Part shown: positions 17,636-26,007 of the stretch, one piece after another
How positions within the stretch are numbered: position 1 is the first letter of the stretch
How the letters are laid out: the number at the start of each line of letters is the position of its first letter
The notes under the pieces: generated by a model
Told to the model about the DNA's origin: nothing
Seen by the model: the letters and a program-made list of their open reading frames with translations, nothing else
Databases searched by the model: none
NCBI GenBank assembly: GCA_963750255.1
Contig: CAVVPZ010000008.1
Location: 62,001-126,000 of the forward strand
Source of the DNA: DATLED01 sp963750255
Lineage (GTDB): Bacteria; Actinomycetota; Acidimicrobiia; Acidimicrobiales; CADCTF01
Length of the DNA: 64,000 bases
Direction: 5' to 3'
Made by a program: the position numbers and the translations under genes

Positions 17636-17681
17636 TTTTGGGCAGCGTCAGAGCGCGATCGCGCTCTGGGCCTGCCCAGAA
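17636..17681. repeat. 46-bp palindromic repeat, copy A
   Basis: Near-perfect inverted repeat centred on GAGCGCGATCGCGCTC, with outer arms TTTTGGGCAG and CTGCCCAGAA. A second copy, 43 of 46 bases identical, lies at 60473-60518. Here it sits between the convergent HelD-like and DinB genes and encodes the last residues (QSAIAL) and stop of the DinB protein. Resembles a REP-type interspersed palindrome; it may also stop transcription. Confidence 0.8.
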
Positions 17682-18217
17682 GCGATGTTGGCGAGGTAGA
17701 GATGGTGGGCGCTCTCGTGGCCGGCTTCCCGTAGCAGGTCGAGGGCGCACAGCGCCTGTCCGGCCCGGCGAGCGGTGCGGGTCCACGCTGCCGTCGGCGT
17801 GATCTCGATGGTCTGGGTGAACTGATCTGCGCTGACCTGGAGAGCGGCGAGCACGACGGCCACGCCTTGTTCGTTGGCGCCCGCCGGCGGCGTGACGTGG
17901 GTCTCGGGCAGCACGGGCTCGTCCTCGCGCAACACCCGCTGGACGCGGATGTCGAGGGCGTGGAGGACGTCGCGGACGTGTCCGGCGTGTTCGACCGCCG
18001 TCCACTCGCCAGGTCGACGCCGGGTGACAAGCCGCTCAGCGGGATCGGAATCGTCGAGGCGCAGGGTCAGCGCTTTGCGCCAGTCAGTCGGTGCGGCCCG
18101 AAGGATCGCGGCGGCTCCATCGGGCGTGATCCCGGCGGGATCGAACCCGCAGGTCGGGCAGCGGCCGGTGGTGACGAAGGGCAGTGCGCCCGGCGACATC
18201 TCGAGGTTGGTGCTCAT
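17648..18217 (-). CDS. DinB superfamily protein with N-terminal CPTCG motif
   Basis: 189 residues. A short N-terminal part contains TTGRCPTCGFDPAG, a single CxxC pair. A DinB-like four-helix segment follows, with RRRPGEWTAVEHAGHVRDVL (helix with the metal-site His) and LREAGHESAHHLYL, consistent with the DinB/YfiT metal site. Function unknown; DinB proteins are often thiol-dependent metalloenzymes. ATG 18217 was chosen. The last eleven codons, ending SGQAQSAIAL, are contributed by the 46-bp palindromic repeat, so the native C-terminus may have been replaced by repeat insertion. Confidence 0.75.
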   Translation of the reverse strand: MSTNLEMSPGALPFVTTGRCPTCGFDPAGITPDGAAAILRAAPTDWRKALTLRLDDSDPAERLVTRRRPGEWTAVEHAGHVRDVLHALDIRVQRVLREDEPVLPETHVTPPAGANEQGVAVVLAALQVSADQFTQTIEITPTAAWTRTARRAGQALCALDLLREAGHESAHHLYLANIASGQAQSAIAL

Positions 18218-18316
18218 GGTCCCCTTGCTTCTCCGATCGACCCCAACGCTTCGTACCCTCGGACACCCCAAGTCCTAACCCTGAATGGCCCCGCCAATGG
18301 TTACGGTTTGGTGCCA

Positions 18317-19021
18317 ATGTGCGGTCGATTCGTCGCCACAGCCACGCCGTCGGAGTTGGCGGACTACCTCGAGGTCGAGGAGATCCGGACCGAGGCGCTC
18401 GCCCCGAGTTGGAACGTCGCGCCCACCGATCCCGTCTACGCCGTCGCGCAACGGCGTGCAGCTGGAGAGGCGGATCCGACGCGCATCCTGGGTGCCTACC
18501 GCTGGGGGCTCGTGCCTTTCTGGGCCAAGGACGCCAAAGGAGGAGCCCGGATGATCAACGCCCGGGCCGAGACGGTGGCGACCAAGTTCCGGCGCACCTT
18601 CGAACGTCGCCGGTGCTTGTTGCCCGCCGACGGCTTCTACGAGTGGGAGCGCAGAGACGACGGCCCCAAACGACCGTGGTTCATCCACCGGGCCGATGGC
18701 GCCCCGCTGGTGTTCGCCGGGCTGTGGGAGGTCTGGAAGCCCGAGGGCGCCTCCGACGACGACGAGCCGCTCCGTACGTGTTCGATCATCACGACGCGGG
18801 CCAACGAGCTCTTGGCGCCGATCCACGACCGTATGCCGGTGGTGCTGGCCCCATCCGAGTGGGAGCAGTGGCTCGACCGCGAGATCACCGACGTCGACCG
18901 CCTCCTGCCCCTCCTCGAGCCGGCCGACGCACGGGCGTTCGAACGCTACGAGGTGTCGACCGAAGTCAACGCCGTTCGCAACAATCACGGCGATCTCGTC
19001 GCCCCCGTCAACCCCCGCTGA
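18317..19021 (+). CDS. SOS response-associated peptidase (SRAP/YedK)
   Basis: 234-residue SRAP-domain protein of the YedK/HMCES family, which forms a stable covalent bond to abasic sites in single-stranded DNA and protects them. The sequence starts MCGRF, so Cys2 becomes N-terminal after Met removal and is the catalytic residue. PSWNVAPTDPVYAV, YRWGLVPFWAKD, MINARAETVATKF, RRCLLPADGFYEW and IHDRMPVVL are the conserved blocks, including the active-site Asn, Glu and His. The start is fixed by the MCGRF motif at 18317. Not obviously in an operon. Confidence 0.93.
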   Translation: MCGRFVATATPSELADYLEVEEIRTEALAPSWNVAPTDPVYAVAQRRAAGEADPTRILGAYRWGLVPFWAKDAKGGARMINARAETVATKFRRTFERRRCLLPADGFYEWERRDDGPKRPWFIHRADGAPLVFAGLWEVWKPEGASDDDEPLRTCSIITTRANELLAPIHDRMPVVLAPSEWEQWLDREITDVDRLLPLLEPADARAFERYEVSTEVNAVRNNHGDLVAPVNPR

Positions 19022-19052
19022 CGTGACCGATTTCCCGTCATCGCGGGGGTGA

Positions 19053-19078
19053 CAGCCTACCTACCGGTAGGTAGGCTG
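19053..19078. promoter_or_regulatory. 26-bp perfect palindrome, probable repressor operator
   Basis: A perfectly symmetric 26-bp site with core CTACCTACCGGTAGGTAG, ending 5 bases before the desaturase ATG. Length and symmetry match TetR-family operators, which often carry ACCGGT-centred half sites. It is positioned to block the desaturase promoter or ribosome access. No TetR gene is in the window. Confidence 0.7.
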
Positions 19079-19083
19079 GGTCC

Positions 19084-19994
19084 ATGGACGCAGACCGCAC
19101 CTCCTGGCCGAGCTCGGGCCCACCGCCGAGCGGCTCTCGACCGCCACCTCGCCACCGCCAAGGAGTGGTTCCCCCACGAGCTGGTGCCGTGGAGCCGTGG
19201 CGCGACTTCGAGCCCGGCGAGAGCTGGAGCCCGACGAGGTGGCGCCCGCCGACCCGACGTGCGCAGCGCGCTGTTCGTCAACCTCCTCACCGAGGACAAC
19301 CTGCCGTACTACTTCCGGACGATCGAGCGCGATGTTCGGCGCCGACGGCGTGTGGGGCGAGTGGGCCCGACGGTGGACGGCCGAGGAGGGCCGGCACTCG
19401 ATCGTCATCCGCGACTACCTGACCGTCACCCGCGCCATCGACCCGGTGGAGCTCGAGCGGGCCCGCATGCACCAGGTCGAGGGCGGCGCAGGTGCCCGAG
19501 CCGGCGACCGCCGCCGACGGCTTCGTCTACGTCGCGCTGCAGGAGCTCGCCACCCGCATCGCCCACCGCAACACCGGCAAGCTCCTCGACCGACACGGCC
19601 GGCTACGAGGTCATGGAGCGGGTGGCGGCCGACGAGAACCTGCCACTACCTCTTCTACCGGGACCTCGTCACCGCGGCCCTCGAGCTCGACCCGTCGGCG
19701 CATGGTGATGGCCATCGAGCGCCAGGTGCGCGAGTTCGAGATGCCCGGCACCGGCATCCCCGACTTCGAGGCCCACGCCAAGGCGATCGCCAAGCGCCGG
19801 CATCTACGACCTTCAGCATCCACCACGAGCAGATCCTCGTGCCCGTGGTGCTGCGCCACTGGAAGGTGGACGAGCTCACCGGCTTGACCGACGAGGCCGA
19901 GGTCGCCCGCGAACGGCTGCTGCAACGGATCGACCGGATCGGGCGGGCCGCCAGGCGCATGCGCGACCGCATGGCCGAATCAGACGCCGCCTAG
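19084..19994 (+). pseudogene. Acyl-ACP desaturase (DesA type) broken by about twelve indels
   Basis: Reading across frames gives a coherent acyl-[acyl-carrier-protein] desaturase of about 300 residues, which would introduce a double bond using a di-iron centre and ferredoxin. Recognisable blocks are LATAKEWFPHELVPW, SALFVNLLTEDNLPYY, RWTAEEGRHSIVIRDYL (first iron ligands), DENLHYLFYRDLV (second ligand set) and FEMPGTGIPDFEAHAKAIA. Each block sits in a different frame. Frame changes lie near 19100, 19138, 19200, 19232, 19258, 19331, 19488, 19591, 19643, 19701, 19795 and 19814. The first five lose one base, the other seven gain one. Amino-acid conservation is otherwise high, so this is either very recent inactivation or a locally bad assembly. 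Confidence 0.8.
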
Positions 19995-20061
19995 CATTCA
20001 GGATCACGGTCGCCCTGCCGATGGGTTCAGGGTGGCGGCGGGCGCACCGAAAGATGATCTG

Positions 20062-21382
20062 ATGAAGCAGCGCGCACTTCCTCATGCCAGTGGCCACCGG
20101 GCGCGAGCCGCCGTGGTCGTCGCGGCCGTGATGGGACTCCTGGCGCTGACCGTGACCGGTGCGTCGGCCCAGAGCGAGACCACGACCACCGAGTCACCAC
20201 CGACGACCACGCCGGCAGTGGTCCCCGCCACGACCACCACGACTGCGCCTCCGTCGACCACGACGACGGCCCCCCCGCCTCCTCCCCAGGGCGGCGAGCA
20301 GCCCGACGACGACGAGCGCGCCGTCCGAGGTGCCCCAGGACAGCGTCACCGTCCCACCGGCCGAGGGCGACGTCGCTCCCGACCCGGCGGCGCCGATCCT
20401 CCAACAGATCGCCGGGATCTCGCTGGCCGAGGTCCAGAAGGGCCTCAAGCAGGCCGAGCAGGCCCGGACGCAGGCGGCGGGCAAGGCCCAGTCGCTGACC
20501 GGGGAGATCGCCGACCTCGAGGCCCGCCTGGCCAAGCTCCAAGCCGAGAAGGCCGACGCCGTGGCCAGGCTGCAGACCGCTCGCACCCAACTCAAGAAGC
20601 GGGCGGTCGCGGGGTACATGGGCTCGCCCGCGGCGCCGATCAACCAGATCCTGGCCGCCTCCGACTTCAACGACCTCTCCCGGCGCTTCGAGTTGTTGTC
20701 GTCGGTCGTCGAGTCCGACCGGGCCCGGATCGACGAGTACTCCGCCGCCCGCGAAGCGGTGGGCACCGAACTCGAGTCCGTCGTGACCGTGCTCGACGCC
20801 CGTCGCTCGGAGTTGACGGTGGCCAGCACCGTGCTCGACGGGGCCGACTCGGTGCTGTTGGCCAAACAGATCCAGATGGCCGCGGTTCGGGCCGGCAACG
20901 CCGTCGTCGGCGGCGGTTTCGTCTTCCCGATCGCTGGGCCCCATTCGTACAGCGACACCTTCGGCGCGCCCCGCATGTTCGGCACCTCCTACGCGCACCT
21001 CCACCAGGGCACTGACATCTTCGCCTCGAGCGGCACGCCGCTCGTGGCCGTGGAGCGCGGCGTCGTCATCCGCATGGGGAGCGACGTCCTCGGCGGGACC
21101 AAGCTCTGGCTCGTGGGGGCCAGCGGCACTCGCTACTACTACGCCCACCTCTCGGCCTTCGCCGAGGGGATGGTCGACAACACCGTGGTCCAAGCCGGTC
21201 AACTCGTCGGGTACGTCGGCAACACCGGCAATGCCCTCACGACGCCAGCCCACTTGCACTTCGAGGTCCATCCCGACGGCGGCCCAGCCGTGAATCCGTA
21301 CCCGCTGCTGCGCATCGTCGACGACGCCCAGAAGCAGATTGCGGCATCGCAACCGCCGACCACCACGACGCCCAAGAGCTGA
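20062..21382 (+). CDS. M23 family metallopeptidase, secreted (one frameshift)
   Basis: Probable peptidoglycan endopeptidase or divisome amidase activator. A signal peptide (VVVAAVMGLLALTVTGASAQ) and a Thr/Pro-rich linker are in one frame; from about 20300 onward the protein continues in the next frame. The second part holds a long coiled coil (ISLAEVQKGLKQAEQARTQA through the KADAVARLQTARTQLKKR region) and then the LytM domain, with zinc ligands in HLHQGTDIFASSGTP and PAHLHFEVHPDGG. The span is 1321 bases, one more than a multiple of three. The shift lies near a C-rich Pro stretch around 20280-20320, so an indel error is plausible. As written, no full-length product is made. Confidence 0.82.
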
Positions 21383-21482
21383 CCCCCACCGCTTCCCGGC
21401 GCAAACAGCCGCTCTGGCGACAGCTTCTGCCGGAAAGCGGCGTAGGTTGGCAACCGCCGGGTTGCGAGAGGAGGGTTGAGTG

Positions 21483-21800
21483 ATGGATGGACCGCTTCCG
21501 ATGGATGGACCGCATCCGATGGATGCGGTGTTCGTGGCCTTGGCCGACGGGACCCGCCGCCGGGTGCTCGAGCTCCTCGCCGCCGAGGGCCCTTCGACTG
21601 CGACCCAGTTGTCGGGACAGTTTCCCGTCACCCGCCAAGCCATCGCCAAGCACCTCCACGTGTTGGCCGAGGCTGGGTTGGCGGCATCCGAGCGTCAAGG
21701 TCGTGAGTTGCAGTGGTCGCCGACGCCTCGGGCGCTCCGCCCGGCCGTGGCCTGGATGACGTCGCAACTGGGCGCCGGCCCCGACCGCCCCACCTTCTAG
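21483..21800 (+). CDS. ArsR family transcriptional regulator
   Basis: 105-residue winged helix protein. After a short Met/Asp-rich start, DAVFVALADGTRRRVLELLA is the typical ArsR helix. TATQLSGQFPVTRQAIAKHL is the recognition helix-turn-helix, and LHVLAEAGLAASERQGRELQ the wing. No Cys-based metal sensor is visible, so it belongs to the non-metal SmtB/ArsR group often controlling small detoxification genes. A strong GAGAGGAGGG ribosome site about 7 bases upstream supports ATG 21483. It is 7 bases before the rRNA methyltransferase gene, so the two are probably one operon. Confidence 0.85.
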   Translation: MDGPLPMDGPHPMDAVFVALADGTRRRVLELLAAEGPSTATQLSGQFPVTRQAIAKHLHVLAEAGLAASERQGRELQWSPTPRALRPAVAWMTSQLGAGPDRPTF

Positions 21801-21807
21801 CCCGCCC

Positions 21808-22629
21808 ATGCTCCGTTGTCCCGTGTGCAGGTCGGCGCTGCGACGCGATCCGGCAGCCAAGGCGTGGGGGTGCGGCGGCGGCCACCACTTCGACGAGGCG
21901 AGGGAGGGCTATGTCAACCTGCTGATCACCCATCAGCGCCGCAAGCGGGACCCCGGGGACAGTCCCGACATGCTCCGCCACCGGCGTTCGCTCCTCGACG
22001 CCGGGACCTACGCGCCGATCGCGGAGGCCCTCGCCGCGGTCGCTCGACCGGCGGCGGGGATGAACGTGCTCGACGCCGGATGCGGTGAGGGCTACTACAC
22101 CTCGACCTGGCCCCAGGATCACGATGGCCTCCGACTTGCGGGCATCGACATCGCCAAGCCCGCTGTGCGGATGGCGGCGAAGCGGGCCGCGGCCGGATCC
22201 GTCTACGCCGTCGGATCGGTCTATGACCTGCCCGTCCTCGACGGCGCCGTCGACCTGGTGGTGAGCGTGTTCGCACCGCTGCACTCGCCCGAGTTCGAAC
22301 GGGTCCTGCGACCCGGCGGGCGACTGGTGGTCATCGGTCCGGGCCCTGACCACCTCGCCGGCCTCAAGGCCCTCCTCTTCGACGAGCCCGAGGACCACCC
22401 CGAAACCGGACCCTTCGAACGCGACGGCGCCACGACGATTCTCGAAGCTGAAGGCACGACGCGGGTCCGGGCCGACGTCCATCTCGACTCGCCCGAGGCC
22501 GTCGCCGATCTCGTACACATGACGCCCTACGCGTGGTACGTCGCGCCCGAGGTCCGCCAGGCCGTCGTCGCCCGTGGATCACTCGACACGCCGATCGACG
22601 TTCTCGTCTCGGCCTACCGCCACCCCTAG
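21808..22629 (+). CDS. RlmA-like 23S rRNA (guanine-N1)-methyltransferase
   Basis: SAM-dependent methyltransferase, 273 residues, of the RlmA/TlrB group that methylates a guanine in 23S rRNA domain II. The N-terminal zinc finger is LRCPVCRSALRRD with later Cys/His (GCGGGHHFDEAREGYVNLL), a hallmark of the family. Motif I is NVLDAGCGEGYYTS, followed by LAGIDIAKPAVRMAAKRA and VVSVFAPLHSPEFERVLRPG. Some family members give macrolide or tylosin resistance; this is not assignable here. Directly after the ArsR gene. Confidence 0.85.
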   Translation: MLRCPVCRSALRRDPAAKAWGCGGGHHFDEAREGYVNLLITHQRRKRDPGDSPDMLRHRRSLLDAGTYAPIAEALAAVARPAAGMNVLDAGCGEGYYTSTWPQDHDGLRLAGIDIAKPAVRMAAKRAAAGSVYAVGSVYDLPVLDGAVDLVVSVFAPLHSPEFERVLRPGGRLVVIGPGPDHLAGLKALLFDEPEDHPETGPFERDGATTILEAEGTTRVRADVHLDSPEAVADLVHMTPYAWYVAPEVRQAVVARGSLDTPIDVLVSAYRHP

Positions 22630-22666
22630 AGCGTTTCCCACTGCTCCCGGTGGGCAAGAGCAAAGG

Positions 22667-23845
22667 GTGACAACGACGGGATCGGTGGTGTTGGTAGTCG
22701 ACGACGACGCCGGAGCGCGCCGACTCGTGCGCCTCGGCCTCGAACTCGAGGGACTCACGGTCCGAGATGCCGACTCGGTCACAGCCGGACGCCGGGCGTT
22801 GCGACCCGACCTGGCCGGCATCGTCCTCGACCGCGAACTTCCCGATGGCGACGGCCTCGACCTCCTGGCCGACATCGGTGCCATCTGTCCCGAGGCCGTG
22901 GTCGTCGTCAACTCGACGCTCGATGACGGGCGGGAGCCGCCTTGGGTGGTGGCCGTCAGCAAAGGCGACCTGACCCGGATCGTCGCCGCGCTGGGACTCA
23001 CCGCCGACTCGCAGCCCGAGGCCGGGCTGGTCGTCGTCGATCTGGTCCGAGCCGAGGCTGAAGCCTTGTCCGAAGAATGGGCGGAGCTGTGTCGCTGGGA
23101 TCCCCTCCTGCCCCCCGACAGCGCGCCGCCGCTCGGGCCCACCGTGGTGGAGGCCGTCGCCGACGCGCTGCAGCGCCCGCAGCCGCTCGGGTGGGGAGCG
23201 GATCCCGCGCTGACCACGGTGATCGAACGCTTTGCCGCCGCCGTGGGCACCGTCGACGTGGCCATCGGACAGCTGGTCTGTTTGCGAGAGGCGTTTCGTC
23301 GGCGCTTCTCGGGGCAGGTGCCCCCGGCCGAGGAGGCCGAGAGCCGCGACCGACTCGACATGATCATCGACCGAGCCATCTGGTCGGCGGCCCGGGTGGC
23401 GGCCACGCACCTCGAGCGGCGCAGCCCGATCGACCCGCTCACCGGCCTCGGCAGCGGCCTGTCGTTCACGGCCGACCTCGACGCCGAACTCCGCCGGTCG
23501 GGTCGCTACGGCCGGCCCGCGTCGGTCGTCGTGCTCGGAGTGCCCGCCCTCGAGCGCGACGGACTCGACGACGATGCTGACGCGGTCGTGCGCCGTGTGG
23601 CCGGCGTCGTGGCCAACAACGTGCGGACGCACGACGGTGCCTACCGCCTCGGCCCGGCCACCTTCGGGCTGGTGCTACCCGAGACCGGCGACGCCGGGGT
23701 GGCGGCGGTGATGGAGCGACTCCGCACCGGATTCGGCGCCGACGTCACCATGGGATCGGCGTCGCGACCCGCTGACGGCGAGGCGCCAGAGGTCCTCGTC
23801 GAGCAGGCCCAGCAGCGCCGCGGCGCACCTCCTCGGAGCCCCTGA
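22667..23845 (+). CDS. Response-regulator receiver protein with degenerate GGDEF domain
   Basis: 392 residues. The N-terminal receiver domain has acidic DDDAG and the phospho-acceptor region AGIVLDRELPDGDGLDLL. A middle helical linker of about 120 residues follows. The C-terminal part resembles a GGDEF domain, opening with PIDPLTGLGSGLSFTADLDA. At the GGDEF position the sequence is RLGPATFGLVLPE (about residue 330), so the active-site signature is lost and cyclase activity is unlikely. It may act as an effector or c-di-GMP-independent regulator. GTG 22667 was chosen as it opens the receiver domain. No histidine kinase gene is adjacent. Confidence 0.78.
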   Translation: MTTTGSVVLVVDDDAGARRLVRLGLELEGLTVRDADSVTAGRRALRPDLAGIVLDRELPDGDGLDLLADIGAICPEAVVVVNSTLDDGREPPWVVAVSKGDLTRIVAALGLTADSQPEAGLVVVDLVRAEAEALSEEWAELCRWDPLLPPDSAPPLGPTVVEAVADALQRPQPLGWGADPALTTVIERFAAAVGTVDVAIGQLVCLREAFRRRFSGQVPPAEEAESRDRLDMIIDRAIWSAARVAATHLERRSPIDPLTGLGSGLSFTADLDAELRRSGRYGRPASVVVLGVPALERDGLDDDADAVVRRVAGVVANNVRTHDGAYRLGPATFGLVLPETGDAGVAAVMERLRTGFGADVTMGSASRPADGEAPEVLVEQAQQRRGAPPRSP

Positions 23846-23944
23846 GCGCCCTCGGTCCACCCGGTGGGCGTCATTTCGGCACAGAATGGAGTCACGAACG
23901 GCGTTCTGGGCCTCCGCCTGAGGCGCCGCAGAGGAGGATGAACG

Positions 23945-24100
23945 ATGGCTGAGTACGAGGGCTACTGCGTCAAGTGCCGCGAGAAGCGCAAGTTCGACGG
24001 CGAGGTCAAGGAGATGGCCAACGGCCGCAAGGCGGCCCAGGGCCTCTGCCCGGTGTGCGGCACCAAGATGAACCGCATGTTGGGCAAGGACGCCAAGTAG
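23945..24100 (+). CDS. DUF5679 small zinc-ribbon-like protein
   Basis: 51-residue protein with two CxxC pairs (GYCVKCREKRKF and GLCPVCGTKMNRM) forming a probable zinc ribbon. The central KEMANGRKAAQG stretch matches DUF5679, a small actinobacterial family of unknown function. An excellent GAGGAGGA ribosome site precedes ATG 23945. It ends 4 bases before the stop of the convergent 83-residue gene. Confidence 0.85.
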   Translation: MAEYEGYCVKCREKRKFDGEVKEMANGRKAAQGLCPVCGTKMNRMLGKDAK

Positions 24101-24104
24101 CCGC

Positions 24105-24356
24105 CTAGTTGGGCTGCATCCGCCGCACCGTTGCGGCCAGCACCGCCACCGCTCGCACGTTGGCCGGTGTCTGGCCCTCGGTGTCGCGTCGTCGCAGGGC
24201 GTACGACAAGGCGATGGCGACAGCCTCCCGCTCGCCACCGGCCAACTCCTCGAGGGTGAGCTCGATGTCGCGGTCGTCGACCTCGTCATGGCTGCGGGCG
24301 AGGGCCAGCCGGTCGATGGCGTGGGACAGGTCGGCCAGCCGCACGAGATCGCCCAC
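24105..24356 (-). CDS. Hypothetical protein (83 residues)
   Basis: Not recognised. Mostly helical, charged, with LADLSHAIDRLALARSHDEV and DIELTLEELAGGEREAVAIA segments and no membrane part. Start ATG 24356 is divergent from the alpha/beta hydrolase gene at 24404 with 47 bases between. The stop is only 4 bases from the DUF5679 stop. Coding character and spacing suggest a real gene, but this is the weakest call in this region. Confidence 0.6.
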   Translation of the reverse strand: MGDLVRLADLSHAIDRLALARSHDEVDDRDIELTLEELAGGEREAVAIALSYALRRRDTEGQTPANVRAVAVLAATVRRMQPN

Positions 24357-24403
24357 GGCCGGCCAGCGTAGGGGAACACGAGCCGGGAGTAGCCTGCCGG
24401 GCC

Positions 24404-25321
24404 GTGTCCAGCCCCGCCGTCAGCTATCCCGGCGCCCGCCGGCCCGACCGGCAGCGCTCGGTCGACGCCACCGGGTTGCGCATCGCCGTCCACGAGTGGG
24501 GCGATGCGTCGGCTCCACCGCTGCTGTTGGCCCACGGCGGTTTCGATTTCGCCGGGACCTTCGACGTCTTCGCTCCGCTCCTGGCCGAGGCGGGCTGGCG
24601 GGTCGTCGCCTGGGACCACCGGGGCCACGGCGACTCCGAGCACGCCCACCTGTACTCCTGGGATGCCGATGTCCGTGATGCGGTGGCGGTGCTCGACTCG
24701 GTCACCCGGGGCGCCCTTCCCATCATCGGCCACTCCAAGGGCGGGGCCCTGATGTTGCAGTTGGCCGAAGCGTTGCCCCACCGGATGTCCAAGCTGGTCA
24801 ACATCGACGGGATGCCCTCGCCCCGTCCGCACCCCGACGTGGCCAGCCACGAGCGCACCACCCTGATGGCATCGGAGTTGTCCGGGTGGCTCGACGACCG
24901 CAGGGGAACGGCCGAATTCACCCGCAAGCCGGGCACGATCGACGGGTTGGCCGACCGCCGGGGTCGGATGAACCCGCGGCTGTCCAAGGAGTGGCTGCGC
25001 TACCTCGTCACCATCGGCGCCCGCGAGGACGCCGACGGGTGGCGGTGGAAGATCGATCCGGCGCTGCGGATGGGCGGCTTCGGGCCCTACCGCAACTCGT
25101 GGTCGCTCGAACGCCTCGCGGGCATGGACATCCCGATGCTCGGTCTCCTCGGCCTCGTGCCCGAACAGATGGGCTGGGGCACCAATCCCGACGAGCTCCG
25201 GCCCTACCTCCCACCCGGTGGTGAGCTGGTGGCGTTCGAGGATGTGGGCCACTTCGTGCACATCGAGCGTCCGGTCGAGGTCGCGGCCCTGGTCGCCGAT
25301 TTCCTGGGGACGCCCGCATGA
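24404..25321 (+). CDS. Alpha/beta hydrolase
   Basis: 305-residue hydrolase with a standard alpha/beta fold. Oxyanion region LLLAHGGFDFAGTFD, WDHRGHGDSEH, nucleophile elbow PIIGHSKGGALM (Ser) and C-terminal His in FEDVGHFVHIERP complete the triad pattern. Substrate unknown. The stop codon overlaps the next start (ATGA), so it is translationally coupled to the second hydrolase-fold protein, whose own nucleophile is missing. Confidence 0.85.
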   Translation: MSSPAVSYPGARRPDRQRSVDATGLRIAVHEWGDASAPPLLLAHGGFDFAGTFDVFAPLLAEAGWRVVAWDHRGHGDSEHAHLYSWDADVRDAVAVLDSVTRGALPIIGHSKGGALMLQLAEALPHRMSKLVNIDGMPSPRPHPDVASHERTTLMASELSGWLDDRRGTAEFTRKPGTIDGLADRRGRMNPRLSKEWLRYLVTIGAREDADGWRWKIDPALRMGGFGPYRNSWSLERLAGMDIPMLGLLGLVPEQMGWGTNPDELRPYLPPGGELVAFEDVGHFVHIERPVEVAALVADFLGTPA

Positions 25322-25998
25322 CCTCGACCCCGACGACCTCGACGACCACGATGCTCCGCCACGGCCGGACCGACCTCGCCCTGCACCACCTGCGCGACGG
25401 GATCGATGGATCGAGCTGCCGGCCCCTCCTGCACCTCCACGGTCTGGCCGAGGCGTCGCCTGCCCACGCCCCGGCGGTCTACGACGCGTGGCCCGGCCCG
25501 GTGTATGGCCTCGATTTCACCGGGCACGGTGCCTCGACCATCCCCAAGGGCGGCGGTTACACGTGCGAGATGCTGATGGCCGATACCGACGCCGCTCTGG
25601 CCCATCTCGGTGAGGTCACCGTCGTGGGTCGGGGCATCGGTGCCTACGTGGCCGTACTCATCGCCGGCGGCCGCCCGTCGGGTGTCCGGGGCGCGATCCT
25701 CCGCGACGGACCCGGCCTCACCGGCGGGGGCATCACCCCGACCTCGCCCTTCGTGGCCTACGTCGACCCGGCTTCGGCCGTGCCCCCCGACCCGTGGGCC
25801 CTGGCCGAGCTGACCCGCGATCCTCGCCCGCCTGACTACGCGACCGCCTTCGTTCGTCAAGCCACCCACTTCTCCGGGCTGGCCGAGCCGATCACCGTGT
25901 GTGCCATCGGCCGGCCGGCGTGGCTCGACGCCGTCGTGCAGGAGCCCGGGGTCCGGGTCGCAACCCTGGCTGAGGCGCTGGTGGCCTACTCGGCCTAG
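25318..25998 (+). CDS. Alpha/beta hydrolase-fold protein lacking the nucleophile Ser
   Basis: 226 residues with alpha/beta hydrolase features: LLHLHGLAEASPAHAPA and YGLDFTGHGAST. At the nucleophile elbow the sequence is VTVVGRGIGAYVAV, so Gly106 replaces the expected Ser in G-x-S-x-G, and no other Ser/Cys/Asp occupies the position. A C-terminal catalytic His is also not evident. Probably non-catalytic, perhaps a partner or binding protein for the intact hydrolase encoded immediately upstream, with which it overlaps by 4 bases. Confidence 0.72.
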   Translation: MTSTPTTSTTTMLRHGRTDLALHHLRDGIDGSSCRPLLHLHGLAEASPAHAPAVYDAWPGPVYGLDFTGHGASTIPKGGGYTCEMLMADTDAALAHLGEVTVVGRGIGAYVAVLIAGGRPSGVRGAILRDGPGLTGGGITPTSPFVAYVDPASAVPPDPWALAELTRDPRPPDYATAFVRQATHFSGLAEPITVCAIGRPAWLDAVVQEPGVRVATLAEALVAYSA

Positions 25999-26007
25999 GG
26001 TCCGGCC

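Noticed and set aside
17636..17681. Reading the GCGATCGC palindrome as a cyanobacterial HIP1 element
   Set aside because: The conserved unit is 46 bp with long arms, not an isolated octamer, and the host is not cyanobacterial.
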